Shown here in pieces: positions 37,533-47,500 of a stretch of 64,000 bases of DNA. Both the position numbers and the translations under genes were made by a program. The notes beneath the pieces are model-generated. The model saw only the letters and a list, made by a program, of their open reading frames with translations, was not told the origin of the DNA and did not search any database. Each line of letters starts with the position of its first letter. Positions within the stretch are counted from its first letter, which is position 1. The stretch is from Lewinellaceae bacterium (GTDB taxonomy: Bacteria > Bacteroidota > Bacteroidia > Chitinophagales > Saprospiraceae), in NCBI GenBank assembly GCA_016716135.1, contig JADJWX010000019.1, positions 1 to 64,000 of the forward strand, read 5' to 3'.

Positions 37533-37624
37533 TTTAGCTTGACTTTAGCCAATTAGGCCGCTCTGGTAACATTGAATATCAGTTGTTTAAATAGAGCGGC
37601 CTAATTGGCTAAAGTCAAGCTAAA
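37533..37624. repeat. Perfect inverted repeat with 32-bp arms after the serine hydrolase gene
   Basis: The left arm 37533-37564 starts TTTAGCTTGACTTTAGCCAA. The right arm 37593-37624 is its exact inverse; the loop is 28 bp. It lies 18 bp after the stop of the interrupted hydrolase gene and 4 bp before the RAYT remnant, so it could be a terminator or the palindrome once associated with that transposase. Confidence 0.8.
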
Positions 37625-37628
37625 ATCC

Positions 37629-37767
37629 CAAATCGCCCACATGTACATATCCAATTATAGGCGCTATATCAATAACCGGCATGATCAGTCGCGCTGCTAT
37701 ACCGGTAATGTTCTGTCACTTCCACCCGGTTGGCACGCACCGGATTTTGGTGGATGTACACCAGGGG
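37629..37767 (-). pseudogene. Remnant of a REP-associated (Y1) transposase C-terminus
   Basis: The minus strand reads PLVYIHQNPVRANRVEVT, EHYRYSSATD and, after an apparent deletion that changes frame, PVIDIAPIIGYVHVGD. The ending of the copy beside intact comM is ISVIDIAPIIGYAHVGD, so this is the same tail with about 10 codons lost. The N-terminal catalytic part is absent. Confidence 0.7.
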
Positions 37768-37837
37768 AATATCCAATATCCAACAAGGAATTTCCAACGG
37801 CTAAGGGATTACAAAGGGCCGGAAGCACGCTACCCCG

Positions 37838-38085
37838 CCCATCCCTCCCGATCCAAACTCCGGTAATGAATAGCCTCCGACAAGTCCTCAATTCGAATCG
37901 TCTCGCTCCAACCCAAATCCGCCGCCGTGCGCGCCACTTTCAAAATCCGGTCATACGCCCGCGCGCCAAGCTGCAAACGCTCCATTACCGTTTTCTATAA
38001 TAAAATCCCGGCCTGATCTAAAGCACACACCTCCCGCACCATCCGGCTGGACATTTGGGCATTGCAGTACACATTGGGGTTGATG
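37838..38085 (-). pseudogene. Decayed 3' fragment of comM with an in-frame stop
   Basis: The minus strand reads NAQMSSRMVREVCALDQAGILL, stop, KTVMERLQLGARAYDRILK, VARTAADLGWSETIRIEDL and DREGWAG before the stop. This matches about 80 C-terminal residues of the intact comM product at 50299-51861. The in-frame stop and the missing 5' part make it non-functional. It lies in the same orientation as comM, about 12.4 kb away, and is the middle of three such copies. Confidence 0.9.
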
Positions 38086-38128
38086 GTTACAGATAACATT
38101 TAAGCGGGCTTATACACTCATTCCTTTC

Positions 38129-38136
38129 TACTTTTG
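38129..38136 (+). promoter_or_regulatory. Probable -7 promoter box of the CHAT gene (TACTTTTG)
   Basis: TACTTTTG fits the Bacteroidota -7 consensus TAnnTTTG, 16 bp before the ATG at 38153. No clear TTTG -33 box was found at the usual 19-21 bp distance. Confidence 0.45.
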
Positions 38137-38152
38137 CAATAAACATACGCCT

Positions 38153-40990
38153 ATGATAAAAATGCACCGTGTAACTCTTTTATCACTTGGCTGCCTTATT
38201 GTTTCATTTTCACTTCTCGGACAAGCATTTGATCCGGGAAATGAATTAACCCAATTGCAGCAACGCACCCCTGAAATATGGAAAGGAATCAAGCCGGACC
38301 ACAGTTCAGGAATGACGGCTACGGATGCCAGAATGGTTCATATAGCCGCTCAAGGCCTCCGGCACGCGAGCTCGAATGAGGCGAGTACCACGCAACATAA
38401 CCCGATTAGCCGTCAAAGCGATGCCTACGTTCAGACTTGCGAACAACTTAGTCTGGCCTTCCAGCAGCAGGGCTTGATGGAAAAAGCGATCTATTTTGCC
38501 AATCTGAGCCTGGAAGCGGCCATTCAACAGTTTGGTGAAAATGACGTTCAAACATGTCGCTATTACCAACATATTGCCGAACTATTCTCATCTATAGGAG
38601 AGTACACGCTCAGCATAGACTATTACCAAAAAGCCATTTATGTGTGGGAGTACCTGGCGCCTGAAAATAACAAGGAACACCTTGGCGAACTTTATGCATT
38701 CCTCGCAACCATTCATTTCAAACACGGAAGATTCGATACAGCCATGCTGGACTTGTATAAAAAAAGTCTACAGTATATCCGCAATACAAATCTCAGAACA
38801 CTTGTTGAACTAGAGTACCAGGCCGCGCAAGGGGGCACAAAGATCAAAGGCCGGGAAACTACCGCAGCCAGGCAAACCTTAATGTCGGCAGATAGCATGC
38901 TGCGTTCCTATCAGGAGCGTTTATCGCAATATGATAAATACTATTGGCTACGTTCAGAAATCGTCAGGCTTATCGGCTACAGCTATAAATCTGATGGAAA
39001 CCATGACCTATGCATCCGGTATTACAAGGATTATGTCCAACTAATAGAAAAGCAGGACCTCTCAATTTGGGACACCCGAATATTACTGGCCTTGATGGAA
39101 ATAGGAGAATTGTATAATCACCGGAGAAACGAGAAAAACGCCGCAGATTCCAGTGTTTATTTCACGCATAAAGCCTTGCACAAAGTCTGTAGAACGTATC
39201 GGTCCTTCGACCTCAACCAGCTTCCCAATCCCGATGATTTTGTGAATCATCCATATGTCTACGGCATTTTAAGACAACTTGCGCGGTTTCACCAATCGAG
39301 GGGATTAAACTTTGCTGATGAAGCAGAATACGGCACAGCGCTGGAAACAGCTCTAAAGATCATGTCTTTGGTCGACAAGTTCCATATCTACCAGTTGGAA
39401 AATGCGATTGTTTTAAGGGGTGGCCGCATTGAGGAGCTGATTAAACACCATTTTTATTGCTTGGGGATATCTTTGTATTTTGCCCAATCGCTCTATGAAA
39501 TTCGGCCATCGCAGGAAATTGTGGAAGAGGCCTACTACTATGCCCAAAAGATAAAGGCACAAAAGCTGATGCTGGCCTACATAAAGGCTGATGCATCAGG
39601 ACTTACAGATATTCCGGACGCTCTTCTGCAAAAAGAAAAGCAAATAATGTCCGACATCCAGTATTGGGAAAAACAATTGCATGATGCCGGAGAAGCAAAG
39701 CTTAGCGATCTGAAACTAGCACAAATTGCCGATCAGATTTTTCATTTCAAACGCGCCTATTTTCAACTTCAGTTTGAAATCGCCGGTAACTATCCATCGT
39801 ATTGGAGGGCGCTTATGACTATTGAACCTGTAAATGTCCGGGACATTCAGAACCAACTGGAGGAGGGGGAGCTATTGTTGGATTATTTGGGCGGGATGGT
39901 ATTTTTAGTAGAAAAAAACAAACCAGTACAATTTGCCCCCAATTTTGCCGGCGAGGTAAAACAAAACGAGGTATATGCCAGAATCGATAGCCTGATTGAG
40001 ATGGTAAAAAGCGCACCTATGTACAGGAGCAGCAGCCGGGAGCAATTTATCCAACTGAGCCACCGCCTTTATCAGGATTATTTATCACACTGTGAAAGTG
40101 CCCTGAAAAACAAACAAAAGCTGATCATCATAGGGGAAGGCCCTGTTTTTCTGCTTCCTTTTGAATTGTTGTTGCCGGAAGCGACATACGGCCAATTTAG
40201 TGCGCTCAATTTTTTGGTCAGGCGATACGAAATATCCTACCATTACGCGCCCTCTCTATTTGTAAAAGCCCGAGCCATGCGCAAGGCCCACTTGTCGGGC
40301 GTTTTTGCCTTTGCTCCGGTATATGATGAAACAAACACCTCGAATACAGCCTCGGCCGTCAGAACCCGCTTTCTTCCATTTTCCAATTTCAGGGCCTTCG
40401 ACGACGCCGGAAACTACAATCCGCTGCCGGAATCGGAACATGAAGTAAAAAGCATCGTGGAAATGATGGAACAAAGCGGAACCGGAAATAACACCCTGGC
40501 TTTGCGAACGCAGGCCAGTGAAGGGGCTTTAAAACAGGCTTTGACGGAACCTTATCACTATGTGCATATCGCAGGACACAGTTTTTCCGATCTGAAAAAC
40601 CCCCAGTTTTCCGGCATCGCCTGTTCCAGCAGCGATACCCTCACCGAAGACGGCGTTTTATATGCAAACGAAATATCCCAGCTGAACATACAAGCCGACC
40701 TGGTCACCATCAGCAGTTGCGAAAGCGGTTACGGACAGGTAGCCGACGGGGATGGGTTGCTCGGCTTGAATCGTACTTTTTTCTCTGCCGGCGCCCAAAA
40801 CGTAGTTTTTTCCCTCTGGAAGGTGTACGACCAAATCAGCGCCTCGTTTATGGAAGATTTTTATACCTGGGTGATGGTAGAAGGACTGGACTATGCTGCG
40901 GGGTTACGGGCGGCCAAACTACGCTTGATTAATGACCCGGCTACGGCTTCGCCGCACTTTTGGGCGGCGTATATGTTGGTGGGAAGGTGA
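38153..40990 (+). CDS. CHAT-domain (caspase-like) protein with TPR repeats and a signal peptide
   Basis: This encodes 945 residues. A signal peptide (MHRVTLLSLGCLIVSFSLLG, starting at the fourth codon) is followed by helical TPR-type repeats (about 90-500: QGLMEKAIYFANLSLEAAIQ, YTLSIDYYQKAIYVWEYL), then a CHAT domain (about 650-945). The catalytic dyad is His809 in HIAGHS and Cys856 in ISSCESG, with the usual GDGLLGLNRTFFSAGAQNVV following. CHAT proteins are caspase-family peptidases; examples include separase-like and CRISPR-associated Craspase enzymes. The leader implies periplasmic or surface action. The gene begins right after a comM fragment and faces the sigma-factor cluster on the other strand. 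What it cleaves is unknown. Confidence 0.88.
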   Translation: MIKMHRVTLLSLGCLIVSFSLLGQAFDPGNELTQLQQRTPEIWKGIKPDHSSGMTATDARMVHIAAQGLRHASSNEASTTQHNPISRQSDAYVQTCEQLSLAFQQQGLMEKAIYFANLSLEAAIQQFGENDVQTCRYYQHIAELFSSIGEYTLSIDYYQKAIYVWEYLAPENNKEHLGELYAFLATIHFKHGRFDTAMLDLYKKSLQYIRNTNLRTLVELEYQAAQGGTKIKGRETTAARQTLMSADSMLRSYQERLSQYDKYYWLRSEIVRLIGYSYKSDGNHDLCIRYYKDYVQLIEKQDLSIWDTRILLALMEIGELYNHRRNEKNAADSSVYFTHKALHKVCRTYRSFDLNQLPNPDDFVNHPYVYGILRQLARFHQSRGLNFADEAEYGTALETALKIMSLVDKFHIYQLENAIVLRGGRIEELIKHHFYCLGISLYFAQSLYEIRPSQEIVEEAYYYAQKIKAQKLMLAYIKADASGLTDIPDALLQKEKQIMSDIQYWEKQLHDAGEAKLSDLKLAQIADQIFHFKRAYFQLQFEIAGNYPSYWRALMTIEPVNVRDIQNQLEEGELLLDYLGGMVFLVEKNKPVQFAPNFAGEVKQNEVYARIDSLIEMVKSAPMYRSSSREQFIQLSHRLYQDYLSHCESALKNKQKLIIIGEGPVFLLPFELLLPEATYGQFSALNFLVRRYEISYHYAPSLFVKARAMRKAHLSGVFAFAPVYDETNTSNTASAVRTRFLPFSNFRAFDDAGNYNPLPESEHEVKSIVEMMEQSGTGNNTLALRTQASEGALKQALTEPYHYVHIAGHSFSDLKNPQFSGIACSSSDTLTEDGVLYANEISQLNIQADLVTISSCESGYGQVADGDGLLGLNRTFFSAGAQNVVFSLWKVYDQISASFMEDFYTWVMVEGLDYAAGLRAAKLRLINDPATASPHFWAAYMLVGR

Positions 40991-41047
40991 TGGGAATTGC
41001 CGGGGCAACTAAATGTCACCCCGGCAATAAGATAGTTGAGGAGCTGC

Positions 41048-42589
41048 TTATTTGCTAATCACCAGCTGCTTCGAAATGGTTTCGCCATTCGAAATAAGCG
41101 ATACGAAATAAATACCATTGTCCAGGTTAAGATTGAGCTGCAGGGAGCTTTGGGCTTCTTCCAGTTGCTGCATCCATACCCTTCGGCCCAGCTGATCGTA
41201 GATGTACAATAGCGCGTCATCGCTATGGCCATGCAGGTGCAGGTTTATTTTGTCGGTAGCCGGGTTGGGCGATATCTCAAAGAAATAGACATTGCCTTTT
41301 GCAGTTTCCACCAGCGTGTTGTTGCCTTGCGTGTGGTCATAGCCTCTCTTCGGGTGGCTGGCTGCCTTGGTATGTGGGTTACTTTCATTTGCCACCAGAC
41401 CGGCATTACAGTAGCCCCAGTAACAACCGCCGTGGTTGCCTATGTGGTTGTTGGCTGCGTTGAGGGAAATGCAGAGCTGCTGAGCGTTTTCAGGCTCACC
41501 AGGCGGTATGTGACACACCAGGTATTTTCCGTTGCCGCAAGTAGCACAGTTAGGATCGGGAATGGCCGGACAGGCATCGCAGGCATCGCCGATGCCGTCG
41601 CCGTCTTCATCTGCCTGATCGGGATTGGCGGTTTCTAAACAATTGTCTTCATCGTCATATACACCATCGCCGTCGGAATCTGCCACACAAATCGCTTCTA
41701 ATACCGCTGTTTCGCTGTCGCAGCCAGTTTGGTTATTATAAATTTCGACAGTAGAAACAGTACCTGTTTCAAGTAAACCCTGTATGGCACAACAGTCAGT
41801 CAAAGAAGGATTGTACGCAATAACCAAATGAGAAACGCCAGTGCCAAGGTTTTCCAAACCGGACAAAGAAGTCAAAGAAGTCATTAGGTAAATACCAAAG
41901 TAACCCGTGACGGAACTAAGGCTTTCTAACTCTTGCAAAGAAGTCAAAGAAGGCAAATCCCCCAAAATAAAACCGGGCGAAAAGAAATTACCACCATTGC
42001 TGCCTGTGACGGAGCTAAGGTTTTCTAACCCTGACAAAGACGGCAAAGACGGCAAACTATATAAATAAATAGACCCGACGGAGCTTAGGTTTCCTAAACC
42101 CGCAATAGAGATCAAAGAAGAATTATTATGAATATCCACGTCCGACCCGACTGAGCTAAGGTTTCCTAATCCGGTAATAGCGGCCAAAGACGGATTGTCA
42201 TAAATCCAGATCGAACCGACATAGCTAAGATTTCCTAAACCGGATACAGAGGTCAAAGAAGGGTTATTTAAAATATTCAACCTCCCAGCGACGGAACTAA
42301 GGTTTTCTAAACCGGCAATAGAGATCAAAGCAGGATTGTCATAAATATTTAGGTAGTTGCCGATGTTAGTAAGTCCAGACAACCCGTTTACGTTAGTAAT
42401 ATTAGTACCTCTAATTGTCAGCGACCCAGTAACTTCCGTGAAATTAAATGCATCGACCGATGCCTGGGTTGTTAACGTAAGGCTGCCATTGTAGGTCTGC
42501 GCCATGGCCGGTTGCAGAACGAGTATTAGGGCCAAAGCCAGTACGATTTTTTGAATGTTTTGCATTATGCGTATGGAATGCTGCATCAT
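41048..42589 (-). CDS. Leucine-rich (receptor-L-like) surface protein with calcium-binding repeats and a T9SS sorting tail
   Basis: This encodes 513 residues. The signal peptide covers IVLALALILVLQPAMAQ; MMQHS (42589) or MQNIQ (42565) may be the start. Residues about 30-280 are repeats of about 23 residues with the phrase SGLGNLSSVGS(D/I)xxIxNNPSLxSI, as in bacterial receptor-L-type solenoids. Thrombospondin type 3-like repeats follow (DSDGDGVYDDEDNC, DEDGDGIGDACD), predicted to bind calcium. A Cys-rich segment (CATCGNGKYLVCHIPPG) and a type A sorting domain come last (ISPNPATDKINLHLHG, IYDQLGRRVWMQQ, GIYFVSL, KQLVISK). It is exported by T9SS and probably mediates adhesion. A 60-bp upstream element (42611-42670) is shared with the 44555-48019 gene. 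Confidence 0.85.
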   Translation of the reverse strand: MMQHSIRIMQNIQKIVLALALILVLQPAMAQTYNGSLTLTTQASVDAFNFTEVTGSLTIRGTNITNVNGLSGLTNIGNYLNIYDNPALISIAGLENLSSVAGRLNILNNPSLTSVSGLGNLSYVGSIWIYDNPSLAAITGLGNLSSVGSDVDIHNNSSLISIAGLGNLSSVGSIYLYSLPSLPSLSGLENLSSVTGSNGGNFFSPGFILGDLPSLTSLQELESLSSVTGYFGIYLMTSLTSLSGLENLGTGVSHLVIAYNPSLTDCCAIQGLLETGTVSTVEIYNNQTGCDSETAVLEAICVADSDGDGVYDDEDNCLETANPDQADEDGDGIGDACDACPAIPDPNCATCGNGKYLVCHIPPGEPENAQQLCISLNAANNHIGNHGGCYWGYCNAGLVANESNPHTKAASHPKRGYDHTQGNNTLVETAKGNVYFFEISPNPATDKINLHLHGHSDDALLYIYDQLGRRVWMQQLEEAQSSLQLNLNLDNGIYFVSLISNGETISKQLVISK

Positions 42590-42610
42590 GTGGTTTAAGT
42601 TTTAATGTTT

Positions 42611-42670
42611 AAAAATTCATTTCAAACCACAATTCCCTTTCTGGCTAAAAAGTGACCGGGCAGGGACCAA
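42611..42670 (-). promoter_or_regulatory. Conserved upstream element, copy 1
   Basis: A 60-bp block 21 bp before the leucine-rich gene matches 48073-48132 at 55 of 60 positions by eye. Read on the minus strand it contains GGTCACTTTTTAGCC and later GGGAATTGTGGTTTGAAATG. It is non-coding, and in both places lies directly upstream of a minus-strand gene, so a promoter/operator or 5' leader role is likely. The ECF sigma factor encoded at 49145-49708 is a candidate regulator (inference). Confidence 0.6.
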
Positions 42671-42783
42671 CTTTTTTTGGAGGCTAAGAAAATTTTTGAA
42701 ATCTGACTGGATTTGGGCCCTTCCATTGGGTCGCCCCGAATCATCGCCGAAGCGAAAATCCGGGACGACTCATATTTATACTC

Positions 42784-44481
42784 TTAAACGGTATTATAAG
42801 TCAATGCAGCAATCAAGTCCTGATGTTCCGAAAAGCTTGGACTTTTGAAGGTAAAGGTCTTCCCACCCGGGAAGATGAATAATTGACCATTGTGTTGCAG
42901 GAAGCTGTTAATATCATTGTTAAATGCCTGCAATTGATTTTTCGCAAAACTGTCAAACGAGGCACTCTCCTTTTCTAACATGCCAGCGCTTCCCTCAAGA
43001 CCGCCCAAAATACTTGAAGAAACTGTTTTATCTTTAGGAGTTAGGGTGTCAGATCCTTTTTTCAAGCTTGCAAACAACCTGCCATCCGGTTGAACGCCAA
43101 TCACATAAACCGGGTTCATGGTATAACCCCCGATGATTCCACTGGATCCGCCAGTATTGAATATATCTGCCTTGATTCTGGAATAAATTTGTGAATCAAT
43201 ACTCATTCTAATTTCATTTCCCACCAAATTGACTTTAAAAACAAGCGTGTATTTGAGCTCGTTTTCTACTTCCGCGGTACTCCAATTATCATCCTCAGAT
43301 TGACTTTGTTTTTCGTATTTCAAGTATAATACCTCAGCACCTGAAGGTTGTATTGTCATACTTGAAATATGAGATGGGTCAATGCTAATTCCTGAACCTA
43401 ACTTAGCTATACCAAGATGACTGATAGATGCGGTAGTGCTGGGCAAGAAGCAAATGTCATTGATTGGTCCCATACTTGATCCTGTGCCGCAAAGCATATC
43501 GCGCAAAAATTGGACAAACTTATCTCGCTTGATTGCCATGCAACCGTTCGCGTTGCTTCGGTCTTTTTCCTCCACCCAATTCCAATCAAAACCGCCAAAT
43601 TGCCCCGGCGGCATAGCATCCTGGTCCGTCATCATCAAATAATTGAGGGTAGTGAGCGGACTCTTATTGTTATGCTGCCCGGTTGCTTCGATAAAACCAC
43701 TGACTCCAAGTTGGATGCTGGTGGGAGCCATGCTGGGCTTGTTAATGGGGGCGGCATTAATTTTTCTGACCGTATTGGCCAGGACCAGTCGTTGCCCATT
43801 CACCATTTTATTCCAGGTACTACTATTCACGAAGTTTTGGATAATAGTCCCCATTGCTCCACTATTAAAACTAGGGCTACGCAAGAGAGCGGCCGTCGTT
43901 AAGTCAAGATACAGCTGCTGAACACTCCAGGCAGAACTGGGGTTGAGGTTGTTGAGTTGCTGCCGTTGCTCTGGTGTGAGTGCATCAAACTCGGCTGAAC
44001 CAAATTTCAAATCTACCACATAATCAAACTCGAAGGGTTGGTCCGGCTTTTGCGCTATATTGGTCCAGCTTGGTCCTCTGCGACCAAACTCCAAAAACAC
44101 CATTTGAAATTCGGAAAAGAACATCTTGAAGGTCACTGCGTTGATCCCCCTATCCAAATTGAGGAGATCAGGGGCATCTTCTCCGTTCTCCTCGGGCCAC
44201 CCTAATTTTGCCCTAATCGCGGCCACGAAGTAGCAATTTTCCGCTGTTAAGGGCCCCGGCACCTCGCCGCCGGTCGGGATGTCAAAAATATCTATACCCA
44301 GATCCTCGATCGGGTCCATTAGTTTATACGGGGCATTGGGGCTTTGTTGGCTATACCATTGGACAACTGCCGGCCCATCGTTCCAGCGTAAATAGCTTGC
44401 CATTTGAGCATTAATGGCCTCTTCCGTTATGCCTACTACCATATCGTATTTTGCGGTGCTTAGGTTGGACTTTTCTTTCAT
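42784..44481 (-). CDS. Unknown 565-residue protein, possibly P47/TULIP-like
   Basis: No signal peptide, no membrane helix and no sorting tail. The opening TAKYDMVVGITEEAINAQM resembles the beginning of the clostridial P47 and related TULIP-fold proteins (YxxDIVYxxxxxxVNxxL), which bind lipids and accompany some toxins. The rest alternates beta-strand and loop (YDVVDLKFG-like YVVDLKFGSAEF, VQQLYLDLTTAALL, ELKYTLVFKVNLVGNEIRM) with a helical C-terminus (FAKNQLQAFNNDINSFL), compatible with that fold. The family call is a guess from pattern, not a match. It follows the 1154-residue gene by 73 bp on the same strand and is probably expressed with it. Base composition here looks lower in G+C than the housekeeping regions. 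Confidence 0.45.
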   Translation of the reverse strand: MKEKSNLSTAKYDMVVGITEEAINAQMASYLRWNDGPAVVQWYSQQSPNAPYKLMDPIEDLGIDIFDIPTGGEVPGPLTAENCYFVAAIRAKLGWPEENGEDAPDLLNLDRGINAVTFKMFFSEFQMVFLEFGRRGPSWTNIAQKPDQPFEFDYVVDLKFGSAEFDALTPEQRQQLNNLNPSSAWSVQQLYLDLTTAALLRSPSFNSGAMGTIIQNFVNSSTWNKMVNGQRLVLANTVRKINAAPINKPSMAPTSIQLGVSGFIEATGQHNNKSPLTTLNYLMMTDQDAMPPGQFGGFDWNWVEEKDRSNANGCMAIKRDKFVQFLRDMLCGTGSSMGPINDICFLPSTTASISHLGIAKLGSGISIDPSHISSMTIQPSGAEVLYLKYEKQSQSEDDNWSTAEVENELKYTLVFKVNLVGNEIRMSIDSQIYSRIKADIFNTGGSSGIIGGYTMNPVYVIGVQPDGRLFASLKKGSDTLTPKDKTVSSSILGGLEGSAGMLEKESASFDSFAKNQLQAFNNDINSFLQHNGQLFIFPGGKTFTFKSPSFSEHQDLIAALTYNTV

Positions 44482-44554
44482 AGTTGATTTTTTTCGTGCA
44501 TTTGCGGTGAATGCCCGGTGAATTAAATGCGTTAATGGGATTTGCTAATATGGT

Positions 44555-47500
44555 CTATGCTATCATGACGAAACCTTCGGCAATTTCCAGATCAGCGGCA
44601 ATAGTACCCGCCTCTCCTGCTATCCCCACCAAAATGTGTTTGGATTGAAACTCTTCGTCTTGATCAAGCATTCCGGCAAAGCCGGTAACCGTACTGATAT
44701 GCCCCAGAATACCCGATAACGCATCCAGGATGCCGGCAGACATTTCCTTCGCTTCCGGCTGCGGCTGCTCATTACATAGTTCAAAAGCATCTACGGTAAG
44801 TGGGATCATACTCGCGGAACTCAAAACAACATCCACACCAGCGGCAATGGGCTCCATGGATACCCCGCTCATTTCACCGGGTAGAATTCGGAATGCGAGT
44901 TGTTGAAGGATGCCTACACTTCCCAAGATGTTGGAAAATATTTCAACCGCCGAGCCTTTCACGGCCTGTGGAGTCTCCAGGACATGTGCGATAATCTCTT
45001 TGCCATAAGCAACCAGACCAAGTACGCCAATCGGTAGGCTCAGTCCCGGCGCTTCGCCATTTTCTTCTTCTTCTACCATTTCCAGCATTGTTTTGAGGGT
45101 ATTGGCCATCCCTCCCGCAATATGCAGGGTACCGAAAATGATGTCCTTGAACCGATCGGAGATGGTGATCGAATCCTTTGCCCACTTAATGTTCTGGTCA
45201 GTAGCTGTTTTAACAGCCGTTTTAAAGGCCTGGTAATTCGGTGAAGAGAGGATTAATTGAGTGGTTGGATCATCTTTGGGGAAAGGCGCTTTGTTATGAA
45301 TTATTTTATACACCGTGGTCGCAGGTAGCGCTCCGATCAGCAAAATGATATCCAGCAGCGAAACATCTTTTAGGCTAAAGAAGTAATCAAGCGATTCAGA
45401 AAGAACCGGTATATAAAACGGCTTAGTCAGCACAGCTCGAATGGCATCAACCAGGATGATAAATAATTCAATCACCACATCTAAAATCGCCCGTAGAGCG
45501 GTTAATGCTAATTCGCCGATATCCACAGCAATTTTTCTGAGCAAGACAACAAAGTCCGGATCAAGCAAGCTGCCTTTATAAACAATCAACGCACGAACAT
45601 CCTTTATCAGTTGCCTGATTTCACCATCGGCATCGTGTACCCTTTCCGCCAGCTTATGCAGCAGGTGTTCTAAATCATCTTTGACCGTCTCGAAGCCCTT
45701 GAAAGGCACTGTTTGGGCATTCGCCACATTATGCCTAAAATGACTCTGAAGCAATTTAGACGGAGCCGACAGCGCTTTTGAATTATCGTGCCCGCCTTTA
45801 AAACCCATAATTGGTGAGCGAAGAGCAGAAAAGTCAATGGAGTCATCTTCTGCCCAGCGATGAAGAGCGGACTTTGCTGAATCTATTCCTTCATCCAGTC
45901 CTCCTTCAACTCCTTTTAACCAGTCCTTGGCCTGATCAAAATAGAAACCGACGAAGCACTTAAATATGTCCTTGGTCATCATCACATCTGCAACATCGAA
46001 AACGAACATCAGGTAATTCCATAGGTCATTCAGGCGGCCAACGATGGTTTTCCAAAGCAACTCAAGGCCTTTCATAACCTCATCACAGGTTTTGATCACA
46101 AAACCGACAACCTTATCCCCGTTTTTAACAATGAAATGCCAAACATCCGAGCCCGTGTCTTTAACCACCGACACTACCGAGTCGGCGGTGTCAGCCGCCC
46201 AGCGTAGCACATCACTGGCCAGATGCGTTACATAGTGAAAGCCGCTATCCAGATCATGTACCCGCTGATACCGCTCGAGATTTTGTCCAACTACATCCTC
46301 CAGTTTGGAGGCTATTTCGATAGCCTGATTGGATACATTGTTCCACGCATGAGACAGTGCTTGCACACTGGAGACCAGTTGCTGAGCCTGCTCATCGGTA
46401 ATCTTCGCCCCGGCGGGAATTAATTTGTACGTGTTACCTTTATGGTCTTGGTATTGAGCGTTATTGAGTTTCTCTACCGAGTCTAACCGAGCCATCTTTT
46501 GCATACTTTTATGCATCGGGTTGGTATCGGTTACATACTCGGGACTAAGCTGGGCTTTAATACTTGTACCCCGGCATCCATCCACCCATTCCGTAATGTG
46601 AAGCTCGCCACTGCTATCGGTTCGAACTTTTTGCGGCGAACTATCCAGTGCGAAATATTCGTCGTTGATGTAAACGCCGGCACTTCCCTCTACACTAAGT
46701 GTAACATCCACATTGGCCAGCGGGCAGTTATTAATATCGTGAACCACAACATGCGTTATGTAGGCTTTTCCTTTTTTAGCCGGCACCCCTGGGTCGGGCA
46801 AGGTAATCGGCTGGGAATTCCAAATGGAGGAATCAGCCGTTTGCGTGGCTTTGATCAGGTTATTGCCGCTCCCAGCAGCGAAAAATGTAAGACAATCATT
46901 CGCCTTGTTGATATAAGGGCTTAGTTGCGTTACACCATTTAGAATGGGCAAAGGTTTAGACCACTTGTCTGGAGTTTCAAAATCATCCAGATCACAAGTG
47001 GAATAGAAAATTTGCTGGTGGGCATTGCGCCCCCAAATTGCGATTTTATGATTTGAAATATTTACATAAAGTTGTTCAACATCATGGTAGAGATCATCCG
47101 ACTGTAGCAGCTTTAACGCTGTTCCATTGCTTTGGTCGCCGCCGTGTAAATAGTACAGCTGCCCGGCACCGGCAACAAAGAGGGTGGTCATCCCACGCGT
47201 ATCATATTTTGGCAAAGATGCCGCCGCCAGGGCCATGGAAGCACCGACTTGTGATGACGGAAATGCCAGATTGGTGACGGGTGCTGCTATACCCGGATTG
47301 CGTTCATTGTAAAGTGGCGTATAAATGATATGAGTTTCATTATTGTTTTTTCCTAAGGTATATATGCCATCTACCCGCTGGTGATAGGAGCGGCCTACAC
47401 ACATTTGAACGGTGCCGGCTGTAAGATTTGCCGCAAGGCCGTGGCTCTTCCAATATTGAGAGCCATCAGGATTGATATAGTAACGCTGAATACTGTCTCT

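Larger units (their letters stand above)
37515..38152. other. Gene-free stretch with hairpin, transposase remnant and comM fragment
   Basis: In order it holds: the 32-bp-arm inverted repeat at 37533-37624, the RAYT tail at 37629-37767, a short repeat rich in ATATCCAATATCC, the comM 3' fragment (37838-38085), and the promoter region of the CHAT gene. Each recognisable part is listed separately. Confidence 0.7.
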
